NCBI GenBank assembly: GCA_009767595.1
Contig: VSDK01010616.1
Coordinates: 582,845 to 646,844 of the forward strand
Direction of reading: 5' to 3'
Length of the DNA stretch: 64,000 nucleotides
From: Symbiodinium kawagutii
Lineage: Eukaryota; Sar; Dinophyceae; Suessiales; Symbiodiniaceae
Shown here: positions 50,284-63,512 of the stretch, in pieces
Layout: each line of letters starts with the position of its first letter
Position numbering within the stretch: the stretch's first letter is position 1
The notes under the pieces: generated by a model
What the model was told of the DNA's origin: nothing
The model's input: the letters and a program-made list of their open reading frames with translations, nothing else
The model's database searches: none
Translations under genes and position numbers: made by a program

Positions 50284-53200
50284 TTTGTGATTTCTGGTTG
50301 AAATGTTCTCCCTCTGGATAGGGGAGACTCTCCTTGGAAACCCAAGCAAATTGTGATTGGCCATTCGGGAAGCAAAATCCTAACGTGGACAGAAAACAAA
50401 AAAAACGGGTGACTCATTGGTCTGGTTGGTGGTTTCAATCCCTATGAAAAATACTAGTCAACCAACCAGCTCTTGGATAAAAGTAGAGAAAATGAAAAAC
50501 GTTTGAAACCACCAACCAGTGGTTTGTTGTTTCAACTTTTGCTCTAAAAAATTCGATCGGTCAAATCGGGAAATCATCTCAACTTGGCTGGAAAGAAAGG
50601 CATGTTGAATACCACAAACCACTTTCTTTGAGCCAACAGCAACCGCATGATATCTATATATATAATATATTATATTACATGGCTCTGTTTATCACCGATC
50701 CCACATATGTTTGACTTCTGTGTTAATCCCATGTTCAGCACGTAACCCAAATAATGAGGAGATGCTGGCCGGATGCAACATCGGATGTCTGCAGTCTCAA
50801 ATTGACCGGTACTTCCTCAGTTGCTTATACAGTCGTTGTTGTAATTTTCGACCAAAAGTCAAAAAACATCACCCAAAACAAATCTGATTCGTACCATTCA
50901 GACCGACTCCAATGTGAATGACCTGTGCATCCACCCTAATTCTTGCTGCTAAGTTACAAACAAGCTATGCTCGCCCACCTGCAATTGCTGTCGTTCAAAG
51001 CGTGGACAAGCCTTTCTTTCAGGTCTTCGTAATATGGGTGGTAAAACCGAGGGGTTCTTTCAGCAATGATACGATAATCAACCACTTTGATGTATATGAG
51101 CCATAGCCATTGGTAGACCAAAACTGATAGATACTAATAGGTACATATCGCATCATATTGCTAAGGAAAAAAAATAAACCAACTACTCCTGTCTAGCTTT
51201 GGCCAATGCAAAACATATCCCAAGTGTGCGGAATTCATTTGTGTGTGCATGCAACTGATCAGAGTCTGTGGGATAATGCCTCAAAAAACATACCTTTGGA
51301 AATAAGGTTGGGGCCATGGGGTGAGCAATTGTAGATATTACAGTATACCTATCTAGGGATTGTTGATAACATTTCTATATATAAATATGTATACGTAGAT
51401 AACATTATATAACCCATTATGGATCATATTTGCATCATTGTTTATCTTGCTAGTTCGGGGTTAGTAGCTACAGTTTGTACAAGTAACAATTGTTAGCACA
51501 TAGATTTATTGAACTCGTACAAAGTTGTGGTTGCTGTTACCGAATGTTCCTAATGGATTGGACCAAACCCAACCGCTCTGACAAGTTTTAAATCTTAATT
51601 AATGTCGAACACAGTACACTCAACTTTTCTGCCCATGAGCTGACAACTCGCATATTCAACAATGCATCTTGGCGTCCAAAGCGGGTGGCTGAAACTGACC
51701 AAAGGAACATGTGTCAATGTGGGCATAGTTCCAAGTGCTGTGGTCAAGAAGCTGAGGAGAATAAACTTCAAAGAAAATGTCACTTGATGGAAGTCCTGTC
51801 TTACACATACACGACTCAATCCATCACATTCACACAATCATACAAACAATCGTTGGAGCACCAATTGAAGTCAAAAAGCAAGCACCATCACTTGGTGAAA
51901 GGAAACCAATCATGGATTTGATTCTATAGTTTTAATTGAAGAAGCAACACTTTGACTAGCAGGGTGAGCTGGCAAACAAATGTGTCTATAGTTGCCTTCT
52001 CCGTCAAGCATATACAGCAGGTCCCCGCAGCTGTAGCATCTATTCATCTCTCATGTGTCAATCCTCAGGGCCACTGCTATGATCACCTGAGAAACATGTG
52101 TACCCTACTAGTAGTCAAAGTAGTTGCCCCCAAACATGCAACCTACTCAAAGTGTGAAAATGATATGTTTGGCCTGTTGACTGCCAAATTCTCACATTCC
52201 AAATGGGAACCTCTCAGCAGGGAACAAAACAAAACGATGCTACTGCAGGAATCAACGGCCCTGTCCAGAACCACACCGGATAGCTTAAGTGGAGCACCTT
52301 TGACAGGGAAATATGAAAGGATGCAGAGTAAATCTTAATAAATCAAAAACACATCCATACACTCTAGACTTCGTAGATGAAGGCTGTGAACCAAGCAATG
52401 CTGCACTGAGTCAAACTTGAATCTGTGCGTGCAAAAGCACACATGAAAAAGTTGCATCGCGACTAACGTCATACCATTTTTCCTGGAAAACATGCTGAAT
52501 TGTCTCAGATCACATGATGTCCACAAGTCAATGACATTACCAACTGAGAAAACGACACTGGATATACACATGCAGTTTGATAATATACTATGTGGATCTA
52601 TGTGGATATGGAATCGAAGGTTTTCTGAAACTCCAGAAGATGCTGAGGGCTGCTTAGGTCCTGGATTGAAAGTGTCTTACCAGCATCATGGTCCCAGCAC
52701 CCATCTCAGTAGCATCCAGGCGTTAACCAGCAGCAGTGGTCCTAAATGGTCGAAATTGTATGATGCATCTGGCAGAACAATGCGTGTTCATGTAGAAAAA
52801 GAGATCAATACATTTATACATATCTATATATATAATTTAATGTTTGTATATAAACATCAAAATTTATACATATCATTTTAATTTGTGCCATAACATACAA
52901 CATCATACAACTATATAGAATGATTCGGGAACAATCAGTTGATAAACTGCAAAACAGCAGTTGTATACTTCCCTTAGGTTTCCAACTAAGAAAAAATGAC
53001 AAACTCCCGCACCCAAAGTGGTATTCGATGGGTACTCGTGACGCAATCGGTTCAGGAATTTGCAGATTGTCATTGAAGATCTATTCACATCTATGGTTTA
53101 TGCAACGGTATAAAGCGTGATCATGTGATAGCGAACCAAAGCTGCAATATGGAGTTTTCTCAAAAAAGGTTTATCTGAAAAAAACATGATGGTGGATGAT

Positions 53201-53287
53201 TTGAGTGACAATTCGTATAAAAAGTGATGATTGATGCTGGATGGTTTATGATAATTCGGGGGTGCCTGAACTCAAAAAACCTCCATA

Positions 53288-53428
53288 TTAGTCTTGTTGA
53301 TGATTCTCTCCGTTCCGCGCCTTCCGGGCAATGATGTGCACAGCTGACAAGGACAAGATCTCGAGGCCTAGGAAGACTGCTACACCTGCCAGCCGCAGCT
53401 GCTGCATTGAAGAGTAGAGGAACCCGGA
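53288..53428 (-). CDS. Candidate - strand C-terminal exon with a membrane helix
   Basis: After AACAAG: SGFLYSSMQQLR, then LAGVAVFLGLEILSLSAVHI, then IARKARNGENHQQD and stop TAA at 53288. One 20-residue hydrophobic segment with a basic C-terminal flank fits a single-pass membrane anchor. Upstream exons are not established. Confidence 0.42.
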   Translation of the reverse strand, partial: SGFLYSSMQQLRLAGVAVFLGLEILSLSAVHIIARKARNGENHQQD

Positions 53429-54664
53429 CTTGTTTGCAAAATGACACTCACGTACATGTAGATACACAAATACGAAGCTGTGGATATGTCGTGAAAAACG
53501 CACTATAGAGTCATTTGCTCGTATATCTAAATACACACGTAGATGCATAGATGCATACATGCATATGCTACATCAATGTATTAATGTTTCTGTTGCATTG
53601 GATTACAGTACAAGACATCACATCACATAGATTGAAACATGTGTATAAGTACATATACATATATCGTTATTATATATATATATATGTATATATTATATTG
53701 CGATGTATTGCATTACGTTACATCACATTGCATAGATACAATACATACACGTTCTTTCTCAAACACCACAAAGCATATTTCCCACTGCCATCAACGTTCC
53801 AAGCTGAATAGGGCTGGCCAAGCTAGTATGCCATGAGTGCAACAAGGTTGGATCCTCAGAGATTCAAGGAATGATTGTCACACGTTTTCCCGTTAACATC
53901 TCACATAGACTAAGCATAGATCCAGGTACAAGCAGTTGACAATGAAGCAATTCAGTCTCTGACTTAAAACGAAATGCAAACTCCGTTATACATGATGGCT
54001 CGTACTTGCTACAGTAGGTTTGTGCGACGAAGACCTTTCTTCTGGTATCACTCATAGTTCGACCCAACTCTTGCTATCAAGTCTGCAACCACTGTTTAGT
54101 GCTGCAGGGGGCCATGAACGTCCGAGATGGGTGACATGGGCAACCCACCAACAAAATAGCACCAAAATGCAATAGTTTTCAGGGCACAAAAGCACCTGAC
54201 GCAACTTTGAAAGGTCAGGGCCTGTGGCAATATACCGCACTTGATTGCAGCACAGAACGGTTGATGATAGAACCGAAGAAATTCTGAACAAATTGAAGGT
54301 GCCTCAACCTACCAACATATTTATAGCGACCTACAAGCAAGATTGGAATGGACGAAATTACCCGTCCTGCACCACTCGCAATCTTGCAAAGGGACAAGCA
54401 ACATCACTCTGGACTTAGGAAACATGTTGAATCAAGGAAGACATAGAACAAATAAACAACCAAAGAAGCGCACAGCCAAAGAAGGAGGAAAACAAACAAA
54501 AACTAAAGAACATATTTAATCGAATGTGTACATCAACAAAACTGGTTGGTGCTTGAGGTTGTCGGTTGGTTGCCTCCAAAAATGTGCACAGAGCCAGCAT
54601 CCCTTAAATTCAAAATGATTTCCCAGCAACTTCAAAAGTCTGACAGCCATCATATCATCATGAC

Positions 54665-54790
54665 AGTCGAACTTCTTTACCGCTGGCCTCCGAACACTTC
54701 GGCATGTGCTTCATTTCTTCGTCGTTCATTTGCATTTTTCTGCCTGGGAAAGCACCCCCGTGATCTCGCAGGATTGCCGTAAAGTGCATG
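54665..54790 (-). CDS. Weak - strand exon candidate
   Basis: Frame ILRDHGGAFPGRKMQMNDEE then MKHMPKCSEASGKEV. Possible acceptor TTTCCCAG. No family recognised. Confidence 0.25.
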
Positions 54791-55768
54791 GGAAAAGGTG
54801 TCACATTCGTTCTTGGTGTTGTTGCTAGGTGTTGTGCCTGGCTGAATGTGCATAAACTTATTGCAATCCTTGATGTTGAGGTAGGTCTTCTCACTATCAT
54901 TACTTGTTACTGATATTGCTGTTGTTGCCTTCACTTATGGTTGCGTCGGTTCTGTTGTTGCGGTGGTTCCAGTTGCAATTGTGACTATTAGCAAGCATTC
55001 CCCGCACTGGTGGCAAACGCCTTTATCCGCTTGCCGATTTTTTGGTACTTGATGCTGACAATTAACCGACTCCTTCAACCAATTCTTGATATTCTGCGTG
55101 CCACTCACAGAGATGATATGAACAAACACATTTGTTTGTCAATACGGTTGGTGCCAAGGAAAAGTATGATGATTGCGTGTGCACATGTATGTTGATTAGC
55201 TATGAAACATACAGTATAGTATTTGCAATGACCATTGTCTCTTCATACACAAATGAATGCAATTGAATGCAATGACCATTTGTCTATTCCATGTTTGTAC
55301 GATTGGGAATCGTAGAGCGAATCCAACAAACATGCTAAGATCTAGGGGCTTTTGCGTACAAGGCGATACCCAGCAACAACAACGGCTGAGTGAACTGGGA
55401 CCCCTTGGAGAGTGTTGATGCGCTGTCTCCGAACCCAACCAACCAATGAATTTATATACATACGAATGCAAGCAGCAAAGCATGGGCCGAACCCCACCCT
55501 GGTTGGTACTCAATTTGCCACGTCATGGCGGATCACACGCCACAAAAGTAGCATAGCCGGCATAGCCGGGAGAATGACCCCCCAACGGCTGGAACTTTTC
55601 TCAACCCCCTGGATCGAGTTCCTCACTATATATCTATCATTAATTGATCAATCATGATTTACCAGTATGTTGAACCATCCATTGGCTGTGGGTCAACAGC
55701 CTGTACCCGAGGAGAGCATCCCGATTGATTTTGTTGCACCAATCGATTTGTTTCATACTTAGACTGAC

Positions 55769-55874
55769 AGTTTCTCAAAATGGGGGAACCCCCAATGATC
55801 ATCCTTATATGAATCATGTATGAAACAATGAACTCACCGTAACTTGAGTGTTCCCTATGCCTTGAGAAACACCC
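55769..55874 (+). mobile_element. MITE-like element, TTTCTCAAAATAGGGG family
   Basis: CAGTTTCTCAAAATGGGGGAAC at the left, GTTCCCTATGCCTTGAGAAA + CACCC at the right. Confidence 0.6.
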
Positions 55875-57049
55875 ATATTGACCAGTACCCATTTCGCTAT
55901 CCTTATCGTGCTCCAAACCCACCACTTCACTGGCCCCGTTGCACCTTCCCTCCATGGGAGGTTTCTCTGCAATGGTCATTGCCCGGTCGGCACGCATGGC
56001 GTCAGGACACCAGGGGATGATCCGAAAGTAACAAGAACGAGTCGAATAGTTCTTCGTACAGCTACCTGGGTCGGAAAACTTGGAAGAATCCAGACTTTCA
56101 CGTCCACTGGCGTCCACCAGCATCCCCTGATGTCTTTCTCTGACACTGCTCTAGTTGAGCAAAGAAATTCTGCGATCATCGGCAGATTCTCATGGAATTG
56201 ATTCAGAACAAACACCTCATGGAATGATGATCATCCAGGTTCACCAGGAACCATCGTCCCACCATGGGTACCTTGTCCGCTCACGCTCATTGTAGGCATG
56301 TTCACAAACAAAATCCATGATGCAGCTGACTAGTCTGTCTATCAAACTTGTATAGTTTGGATGAATCGTTGCTGGCTTCAGCGGCAGTGCTCCCGATCAC
56401 TTTCATTGACTTTCCACATCCCGAATCACCAGCAGCTCTGGCATCAAAAAAGGGTGGCTGCCCTGGGTGAACTGAATAGTGGTGGAGCTTTTGCGTGACA
56501 CATTCATTGCCCGGAGATATGTTGTGTTGATATGTGTGGCTTTATCAACCTGAACATGTGTGCTCAAAGTATTCAATCAAACATATGTCCTTCATGAATC
56601 GGCAGGTCAAGAACATATGGGCGAATACAGCCAATGCGTCCTTCACTCCTCAGAATACAATTATCCGGTGCAAATCAGCAAAAGTGCATGTTTGATTTGT
56701 CCTTCAGCAGGAATTATGCTAAACTAAACAATGCCGGCTGGCTATGTTCAAATGGTGCTAGCGTCTGAGAAAACGGGATGAATTCTTCCTGCAGTGCATC
56801 TTTTTGTAAACACCACATGTGGTTGTCACACCCTCAAGCTGTCGTTACCTCGCAACAATGGGTCAGGGCTACTGGGCGGCTCAGGGTGTTTGCTACATTG
56901 AAAATTGTTGATCATTTCCAGAACCGATCCTAATCATAAGGGCTGTAGGTGACCCCCCCAACCATGATCATAAAGGGCTTATTCGCCAGCTATTTCTGTG
57001 GGGATAAGCAAGTTGGCGGGGTCACATCCCCATGACTCCATGGGTGGAT

Positions 57050-57165
57050 CCGACATCAGCAGACCTGCTCCTCCTTCATGGCCCTGTAGTCGATGCAAGG
57101 ACCAGTCAACACCTGGCGGCAGGGCTGGCACTGCGCTTGGTGCTCCAGGGAGTTTGTCTGCATGG
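57050..57165 (-). CDS. Weak - strand exon candidate with Cys pairs
   Basis: After CCATGCAG the frame reads NSLEHQAQCQPCRQVLTG then PCIDYRAMKEEQ, followed by CAG|GTCTGC. A competing - strand frame (DKLPGAPSAVPALPPG) is open too. Confidence 0.22.
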
Positions 57166-58439
57166 GTTTGATACAGGCCATGTGCATTGCTTTCATAATC
57201 AATCAACACGGAAATAGTGAGATGATTTGGTTCTGTTATCATATGATATTTTGCTGAGATAGGTGTTGAACGCTTTTTGGCGTCGTGGTAAGCTAGAGTA
57301 CAAGCTGCGCACGGCTGCATTTCGTGCTTTGAGCCCATAGCGGATTGGCCACTTCTGAAACAAACTATATATGGCCAAAGGGGTCTAGGTTTGGGTTACT
57401 CGTTTCCATCAGCAAAAGGGTTGACCATCATTAGAAATGTCGGACCATTGCGATGGCTACTTGATGCTACTGGCAGCTCTATGAACACTGCCGCGCAATG
57501 AAATCACCAATAGAACCCCCATCAACACCTGCCTGCCTTAGATGGTTATCAACTAATTGAGCAAAACTAACATCACCATCAATCAACCATCAATCAATTT
57601 ATCAACATCATCACCATTATCAACCATCTGCCTGCCTTAGATGGTTATCAATCATCATGTGTACAACCCCATGTTTTGTTCTCAGCTCATGACTGGATTA
57701 TTAACGAGCAGAATACCCCCCGAAACGAAATACCTGCTGAACCAGGTCCGAGTTGCGCTGGTTGTTGGGACTTGTGCCGGCCGGTCAGGTTGGTACCCTT
57801 AGAGATGAGATCTCTTGTAAAGAAAGTGGTGGTTGATATCGGATGATAACTGGAGGTTGCCGTATTTTGAGGAACCACCACGGCGATGTTGAAATTCAAG
57901 AACACAACAATGGCAACCCGCAAATATATGTACATGCTGTACATGTTGCAACTTCAAGAGAAGTCGTCATGTAGGTTCTAATCATGGCTGGTTATGGATG
58001 CCACACATGAGAATGGATGACTGCCAAACCTCGCACCAGACAGGTCCATGTCTATGACAAGCGAACAACTGACAACCTGGATGTGAAATAACCGGGGAGC
58101 CATGCACCGTTTTGTGTATACCAAAACCAATCATTGAAAACTCTGGCTGGTGGTTACAAGATGTTAGAAGCCATCCCCAACATACTAGTGAATGGACCAG
58201 TCATCCCAAATATTATGGACAATTGAAACATGTTTAAAACCATACTGCACCTAAGGTTTCAACCCATGCAATGCCTTGAAAATAAGATGTCAAACTCGGA
58301 AACCAATTTCTGTGGACACCATGGTTGATGGTGCTTATTACCCCCTAAATAAGACCCCAATGTTGGGGAGTACACCTTTGGCCCGATCACCTACAAGGTA
58401 GGCAGCCCAGTCCCTACAACTGTATCGCGCGTGCAGCAG

Positions 58440-58508
58440 GGTTCCTCGTGACCGGTCGCAGTGATCAGAACCGTGTGCTCAAACTGCGCGCTGAGGGCTT
58501 TCGTGGAG
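58440..58508 (+). CDS. Short exon candidate, strand ambiguous
   Basis: The + reading after CAGCAG is FLVTGRSDQNRVLKLRAE then GFRG with donor GAG|GTGCAC. The - reading FEHTVLITATGHEEPCC then TRDTV with donor GTT|GTAGGG is as protein-like and agrees with neighbouring - strand exons. Confidence 0.28.
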
Positions 58509-59105
58509 GTGCACAAAGTCCTGGCAAACTATGGCTGGTTGATTTCAATAAGCAACTGGTTGGTACTTGAACCACCTTGCTGGTTGATCACCTGGTTAAA
58601 ATAATGGTTAATGATAAGCCTTGATTATAAGGGTTGATAGTGACAATGATTGATAATTATGGTTTACTGGTTGGTGCTTTCAACCCCTTTCTGAGAACCA
58701 TTAGTCAATGATTACGAGGGAAAATGACAAATGTTGAAAACCACCAACCAAACAATGATTCATATTGGATTGAATCAAGAGAAACCAGAGATAAGTTCTA
58801 CCCAACAAAATAGATTTGAGTATAGGCTTTGCAAAATGCTAGTTTTTGTATAGACTTGGCCAAGAGAAGATGTACTGTTACCCAAACACACACACACACA
58901 GAAATAGTCAAAGGATTTCAGTCAACCACACAAATACAATGATTCTCAACATCTCAAACGGCCCAAATTGGCATCCGTTGTAAGATCGATGTGTGTTTTT
59001 TTTTCACTTTTGGACGTGTCGGATTCACGGGACATGCAATGAACATCAATGAACTCATGAGCTCTCCAGCTTTGCACGAACGGCTTTAGCCAATCTCCGT
59101 TGCAG

Positions 59106-59201
59106 CAAATGATATCATTTCCGACACTCGGGAGCTGGTGCAACCCCCTTTTTTCGCTCAGCTTTCTTGTGGTCGCCTCCAGGAGCCTCAGAAGGTCCTC
59201 C
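59106..59201 (-). CDS. Weak - strand helical exon candidate
   Basis: After TTCCAAAAAG: EDLLRLLEATTRKLSEKRG then LHQLPS. The intron side is made of the AGAGCTCAGC repeat at 59218-59255. A charged alternative frame (GGPSEAPGGDHKKAERKKG) is also open. Confidence 0.28.
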
Positions 59202-59217
59202 CTTTTTGGAAGGACAG

Positions 59218-59255
59218 CAGAGCTCAGCAGAGCTCAGCAGAGCTCAGCAGAGCTC
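59218..59255. repeat. 10-bp tandem repeat AGAGCTCAGC
   Basis: Nearly four perfect units; each contains the GAGCTC palindrome. Confidence 0.85.
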
Positions 59256-59260
59256 CCAGC

Positions 59261-61552
59261 TCAGCCGGCCGGCGGCAAGGGATTTTCGAAGGACTGGAAA
59301 GCTTCTAGGACTTCGTCTTTGGAGTAGCCAGCCTGCACACTGACCAGCCATTGGGCTGCGGTTGACAAAGAAAAGTGGTTCCTTGATGTTTGGAGGATTA
59401 GTTTGATGTTTGTAGGATTGGTTTGTAGGATTAGTTTGAAAGTTGTTGCTTGGTTGATGAAAAATGATCAAGGGGCACAGTGAGTTGAGAAAGAACATGC
59501 AGAAACAAAAACAACTCACATAAACTAACATAGGTGTACATTGCAACGAACGCGTTTCCCCAAAAAACACAAAACATGCTTTGTTGCACTCAATGTCCAG
59601 CAAGAAGTATGGTTTCATGACCAGCAGTTCAGCTGTTAAAAGGCCGCAAAAAAGGCACAGAACCCAACAATTATCCTTTTCTAGAGTATCTGAGAACGAG
59701 TGATGACTTGTATTGAAACTCTTGCGCCACGCTCAGCCCACGGGCTGACTTTAACAGTAACTGCATCCCACAAGTGGGTCTGATTCTCAACGCGAAAAGC
59801 TCATACAACTCCAATGGTTGCTTGGACCTGCTGAAATGAACATGTCCATCACGGGCAGAACAAGACCAAGGATCTTGGGTATCCCCATTCCAAAATTTGA
59901 ATCGTTTCCTGCAAGAAAATGTTGAATAAACTAAACATGATAGCACTAATGGTTCACTGCATATCTACGGTATCTATAGGGTCATGACCAACCAACAAAA
60001 TCATCGCAGGTGTGCACCCCCAAATTCCACCCTCGCTCGTGTTCCAGTCGTGGGCTCTGTGCAGCTTGGTCTGATCCCCTCTTCGGTGTCTGAGTCCAGC
60101 CACGTAGATCATTTCCATCTTGCCAAAGCCAGCATCTCTGATTTGCTGCAAATCAAAATCTGGCGCGACTTGCTTGTGGAAGGAATCCAGGGAAAATGAA
60201 ATGGGAAAGGTCTGAATGTGGGAAACGGTGGCAATCAAATATGACAGGCAAATTGCTCAACGGGCAATCATCAACTAAGTGGTCTTGTATATCACATATT
60301 CATGATTAATCACGTTATTCATTGAATATGAAAAACTAAAATGTGACTGGTGACATTTAATTAACAATGAAGATGTGACAAATCATCTTTTCTCTACACC
60401 TGTGCGCTGTGTTCACACTCCCAAGCAAAGCACATGATGACGCACCAAAGTGTTGGAGACCATGGGAGCTATCATCGCTGCGGTGACCTTTACCCCGAAA
60501 AAATCAGCTGCAAAAATACCGAAGACCTTAGGACGTAGTAGGTATCATCATTTCTTAGCAAACACTATTCTTATGAGGGGTCCACAGCTGTGGGTGATCA
60601 ATGGCTACCATCCCAGAACTCTTGCATCAACTGAATGCATCTGAAATCACCAACGCTGCAAGTACTTGTTCGGTCCTAAGATCTGCCTGAAGAGAGGCTG
60701 TGTGAACAGCAGTGAATTCTGTCTCATTAGAGCTAACAATGATCAGGGATACCCCTGGTTTCCACCGGCCGCATATTCACATGTCTCAAATTCTCAAAGT
60801 AAACCACTTCCTGAAGCATGGCGTGCCCCATGGCACCTGCAGCACGAAGATCCTTCACCGGGAAACCCAAATATCTCAAGGTCGGCAAAGGACAGCCCGC
60901 CTCCTGGCACGACCAGTGGTGGCCAGCCAGCCACGACACCAACTGATCCGCCACGAACCCATGGCACCTGGAACATCTCCCAGGGAGAACATCCCGCGTC
61001 ACGCATATCTTGGTAGCCTCAGGTTGTGGCAGAGATGTGACCCATGACATCTCCGCAAGGATTGAACATGGTCTCACCAGGGATTGAACATGAATGAAAG
61101 ATATGAAACTGACAACATTTTAAGTTGAGAACTACTCGTGGATTATATCTCGGAAGGCCAAAAACGAATCGACCCAGGGTCGCGTAGAGTGTCTCAGTGT
61201 CAATGCATCAATGCTGTGGCCCAGACCTGTCAATGCTGTGCTCATGTGGGGAAACGATTCGTGGATACGGTTCTCCCTTATTAATTCGTCCTTGACTCAA
61301 AAAAACTACTGTAACAAAAATGGGGAAGGATGGTGAAAGTCTCAATAAATGGGTTTCAATCCTGAAAACAAAGGGTGATTGAGGCCCTAGGGTCAAGGTA
61401 CAACATAACCGTATGCACCCATTCTCGATCGTTCGTGGCATCCTCCATGTCTGGACAGCTCCTGCCCCAACCTCGACTGCCATCACAGTAGAACACCGCC
61501 CCGTGGCATCCACCAGCAACACGTGGTAGCCAGGCGGCTGAAACCCAGCTGC
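59261..61552 (-). CDS. Host gene encoding a decapeptide-repeat protein (3' part)
   Basis: Four short exons on the - strand: 61552-61497, 60967-60837, 60159-60104, 59332-59261 (stop TGA at 59263-59261). All donors are GT (GTGTTC, GTGCCA, GTGGCT), all acceptors AG, and all phases match (2, 1, 0). The joined protein shows a 10-residue period: LRYLGFPVKD / LRAADFDLQQ / IRDAGFGKME / MIYAGYSKDE, with the second and third repeats created across splice junctions. That is strong evidence for the gene model. [LI]-R-x-A-G-F repeats resemble paired pentapeptide repeats seen widely in dinoflagellates, usually of unknown role. Earlier segments are CHGFVADQLVSWLAGHH and AAGFQPPGYHVLLVDATG. The 5' part lies above 61552 and was not resolved. 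Confidence 0.62.
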
Positions 61553-62793
61553 CTGACACAAGTGGCAGTGATTCGTAAATCATCCATCGATCCATACATC
61601 CGTCTATCCATCTATCTATCCATCTACGTATTTACTTGTATCTATAGCATATCAAATTGTCGTATTCATGATAGAGAAATGTATTTATAGAAGTAAGTAG
61701 GTTTCTTTGTATATCTATATCTGTGAAAAGAAATATGTGTAAACGGTGCAGTGAACGTGCATATGCAAACTCTCTACTCAACTACTTCATGAATGTAAAC
61801 AAATACTCCGCCTGTGCAAACGAAAAACATATCGCAAACTGAAAAACATGTAAACACTGAACCGATCTGAACCGTATGTTTCGACGTGAATTGCATGCCT
61901 TCAATCAAAACCAGTGTGTTCTTGTATGTATTCATGCTTTCATGGATCCATACGTACTTACCGTAGGTACGTAATGCAGGGTCGACAAATATGTTGTTTC
62001 AATGTAACAGGGAACACAGGTTCATCTGCAAAGGGAAAATATCCTGACCACTATGAGAGAGTCATGGGATGTGCTGACCTCGTCATCGGAATGCTTGAGT
62101 GGGAACCCCATCAATCGGAGATGTCCCTCCTTTTGTCATGCACATAGGGCCACTTTTCAGTCAAAATTGGATGGATTTCTGGTGAACACCGCCAATATGC
62201 AAGGAGCGAAAGGGTTGACTGAAACTCTTGATCTATTGGTCATGTCCAACAAGAGTAAAATTTCCAGGACAAAGAAACTAAGAGGAATAACCTAGGATGT
62301 ACAACATGAATGGCCCCACTCATTACAAGCCAATCAGTGGATATCCAGCTGACATGCGGTGTCCATTCCTGATGGGAATCCCATCTCCAACGATGTGAAC
62401 GTATGAAAAGTTGTCCAAATTATCTATGAGACTTCTGAAGGTCCATTTTCCCAATCACTGGGCATCACTAAGCCAGTTGCAACCGCTACGAGCGCGGCAA
62501 AAAGAAATCTGACTACACAGGTGAGATGGTCCCCTGCAGGGTTTGGTCTATCCAGTGGGTCAGCCAAACTTCTTCAATCAACAGTAGTACCCTAACCCAA
62601 GATTAGCGTCCTTTCTGGGGCTGCTCCCCAGTAGAATTCCGCCCGAACCATGGGGTGGATCATATGGTGCGAGAAAAACGTGAGTTGTTTTGAACTCAAC
62701 AAATTGAAAGTGGGCCGCGATACAACAACTTCAAGATGGAAGCAGCGACAGCCACTCTCTGGGCCACTACCGATAGTTCAATGGATAGACATG

Positions 62794-62911
62794 TGGCTGT
62801 GGGTCAGTTCACCCCGTACCCCTGGTTCCCCCATCATTAACAATTATTTTCCCTATAATTTGTTGGGGAATATCCCCCATGAGTTGGTTGATAAATATTG
62901 ACCCATAGCCA
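62794..62911 (+). mobile_element. MITE-like element, TGGCTATGGGTCA family
   Basis: Starts TGGCTGTGGGTCAGTTCAC and ends ATATTGACCCATAGCCA. The core CCCCGTACCCCTGGTTCCCC is shared with 47852-47969 and, inverted, with 785-893. Confidence 0.7.
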
Positions 62912-62954
62912 TGTGCAACCTGGTGGGTGTTTGACTACGGAGCCGTTTTCTCAC

Positions 62955-63021
62955 CTCAAGGTGGACATCATCAACGGCTTCTGAAGCTCTTCAGCAGCGC
63001 GTCTCAGCTCAGGCAACCGAC
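62955..63021 (-). CDS. Short - strand exon candidate
   Basis: Frame RLPELRRAAEELQKPLMMST with textbook donor TTGAG|GTGAGA and acceptor CAGTGAG. It could be an upstream exon of the decapeptide-repeat gene, but the phase to 61552 does not fit directly. An overlapping + strand reading (QRVSAQATDLTAVQRRP, donor CAG|GTACCA) is also possible. Confidence 0.3.
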
Positions 63022-63395
63022 CTCACTGCGGTTCAGCGCCGTCCACGGGTGACGTTTCAGGAAGCAGGTACCACCTCCAAGCAGCTGTAACTCAAACTGG
63101 AACACTGAAAATTGGTTGGTTTATTGTTACTATAAACTGGATGTTTAGTTAAAACCTATAATACACTGAATGATGATTAAGCTACAAAGCTTGGACTTTC
63201 AATAAACAGTTTAAGTGGATGATGTTGGTTTATCACCAGCTGTAACTTATAATGCACTGGATGATGGTTAAACTACAAAAACATGTTGGTTGAACAAAGT
63301 CATCGTGAAAGTATATGTTGGTTTCCTAAGCCAGTTTGGGAACCCCAAAGTTCTTGTTTTATTCATTGCTATTTATGGTAAATACACTGGAACTG

Positions 63396-63512
63396 GGTTA
63401 TTCTCAAAATACGGTTACCCCCAAAATCCCCCAAATTGGCTTATTACTATAAATGGTTACTACTTGATAAGCTGAACGAGAAGTGGGGGTACAATATTTT
63501 GAAAAACACCCA
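63396..63512 (+). mobile_element. MITE-like element, TTTCTCAAAATAGGGG family
   Basis: TTATTCTCAAAATACGGTTAC + CCCCAAAATCCCCC at the left, GTGGGGGTACAATATTTTGA + AAAACACCC at the right. Confidence 0.6.

Larger units (their letters stand above)
41689..53287. other. Right flank, mostly unrecognised DNA
   Basis: Apart from the entries above I see no supportable gene. It holds AT-rich TATA runs (42680-42750, 48640-48690, 49840-50000), many inverted-repeat element fragments with CCAACCA/TTGGTTG, and scattered open frames without consistent splice sites. Confidence 0.4.

Noticed and set aside
51952..52338. Longest + strand open frame in the far flank
   Set aside because: No splice sites, odd composition, and the region is crowded with repeat fragments; I could not support it as a gene.
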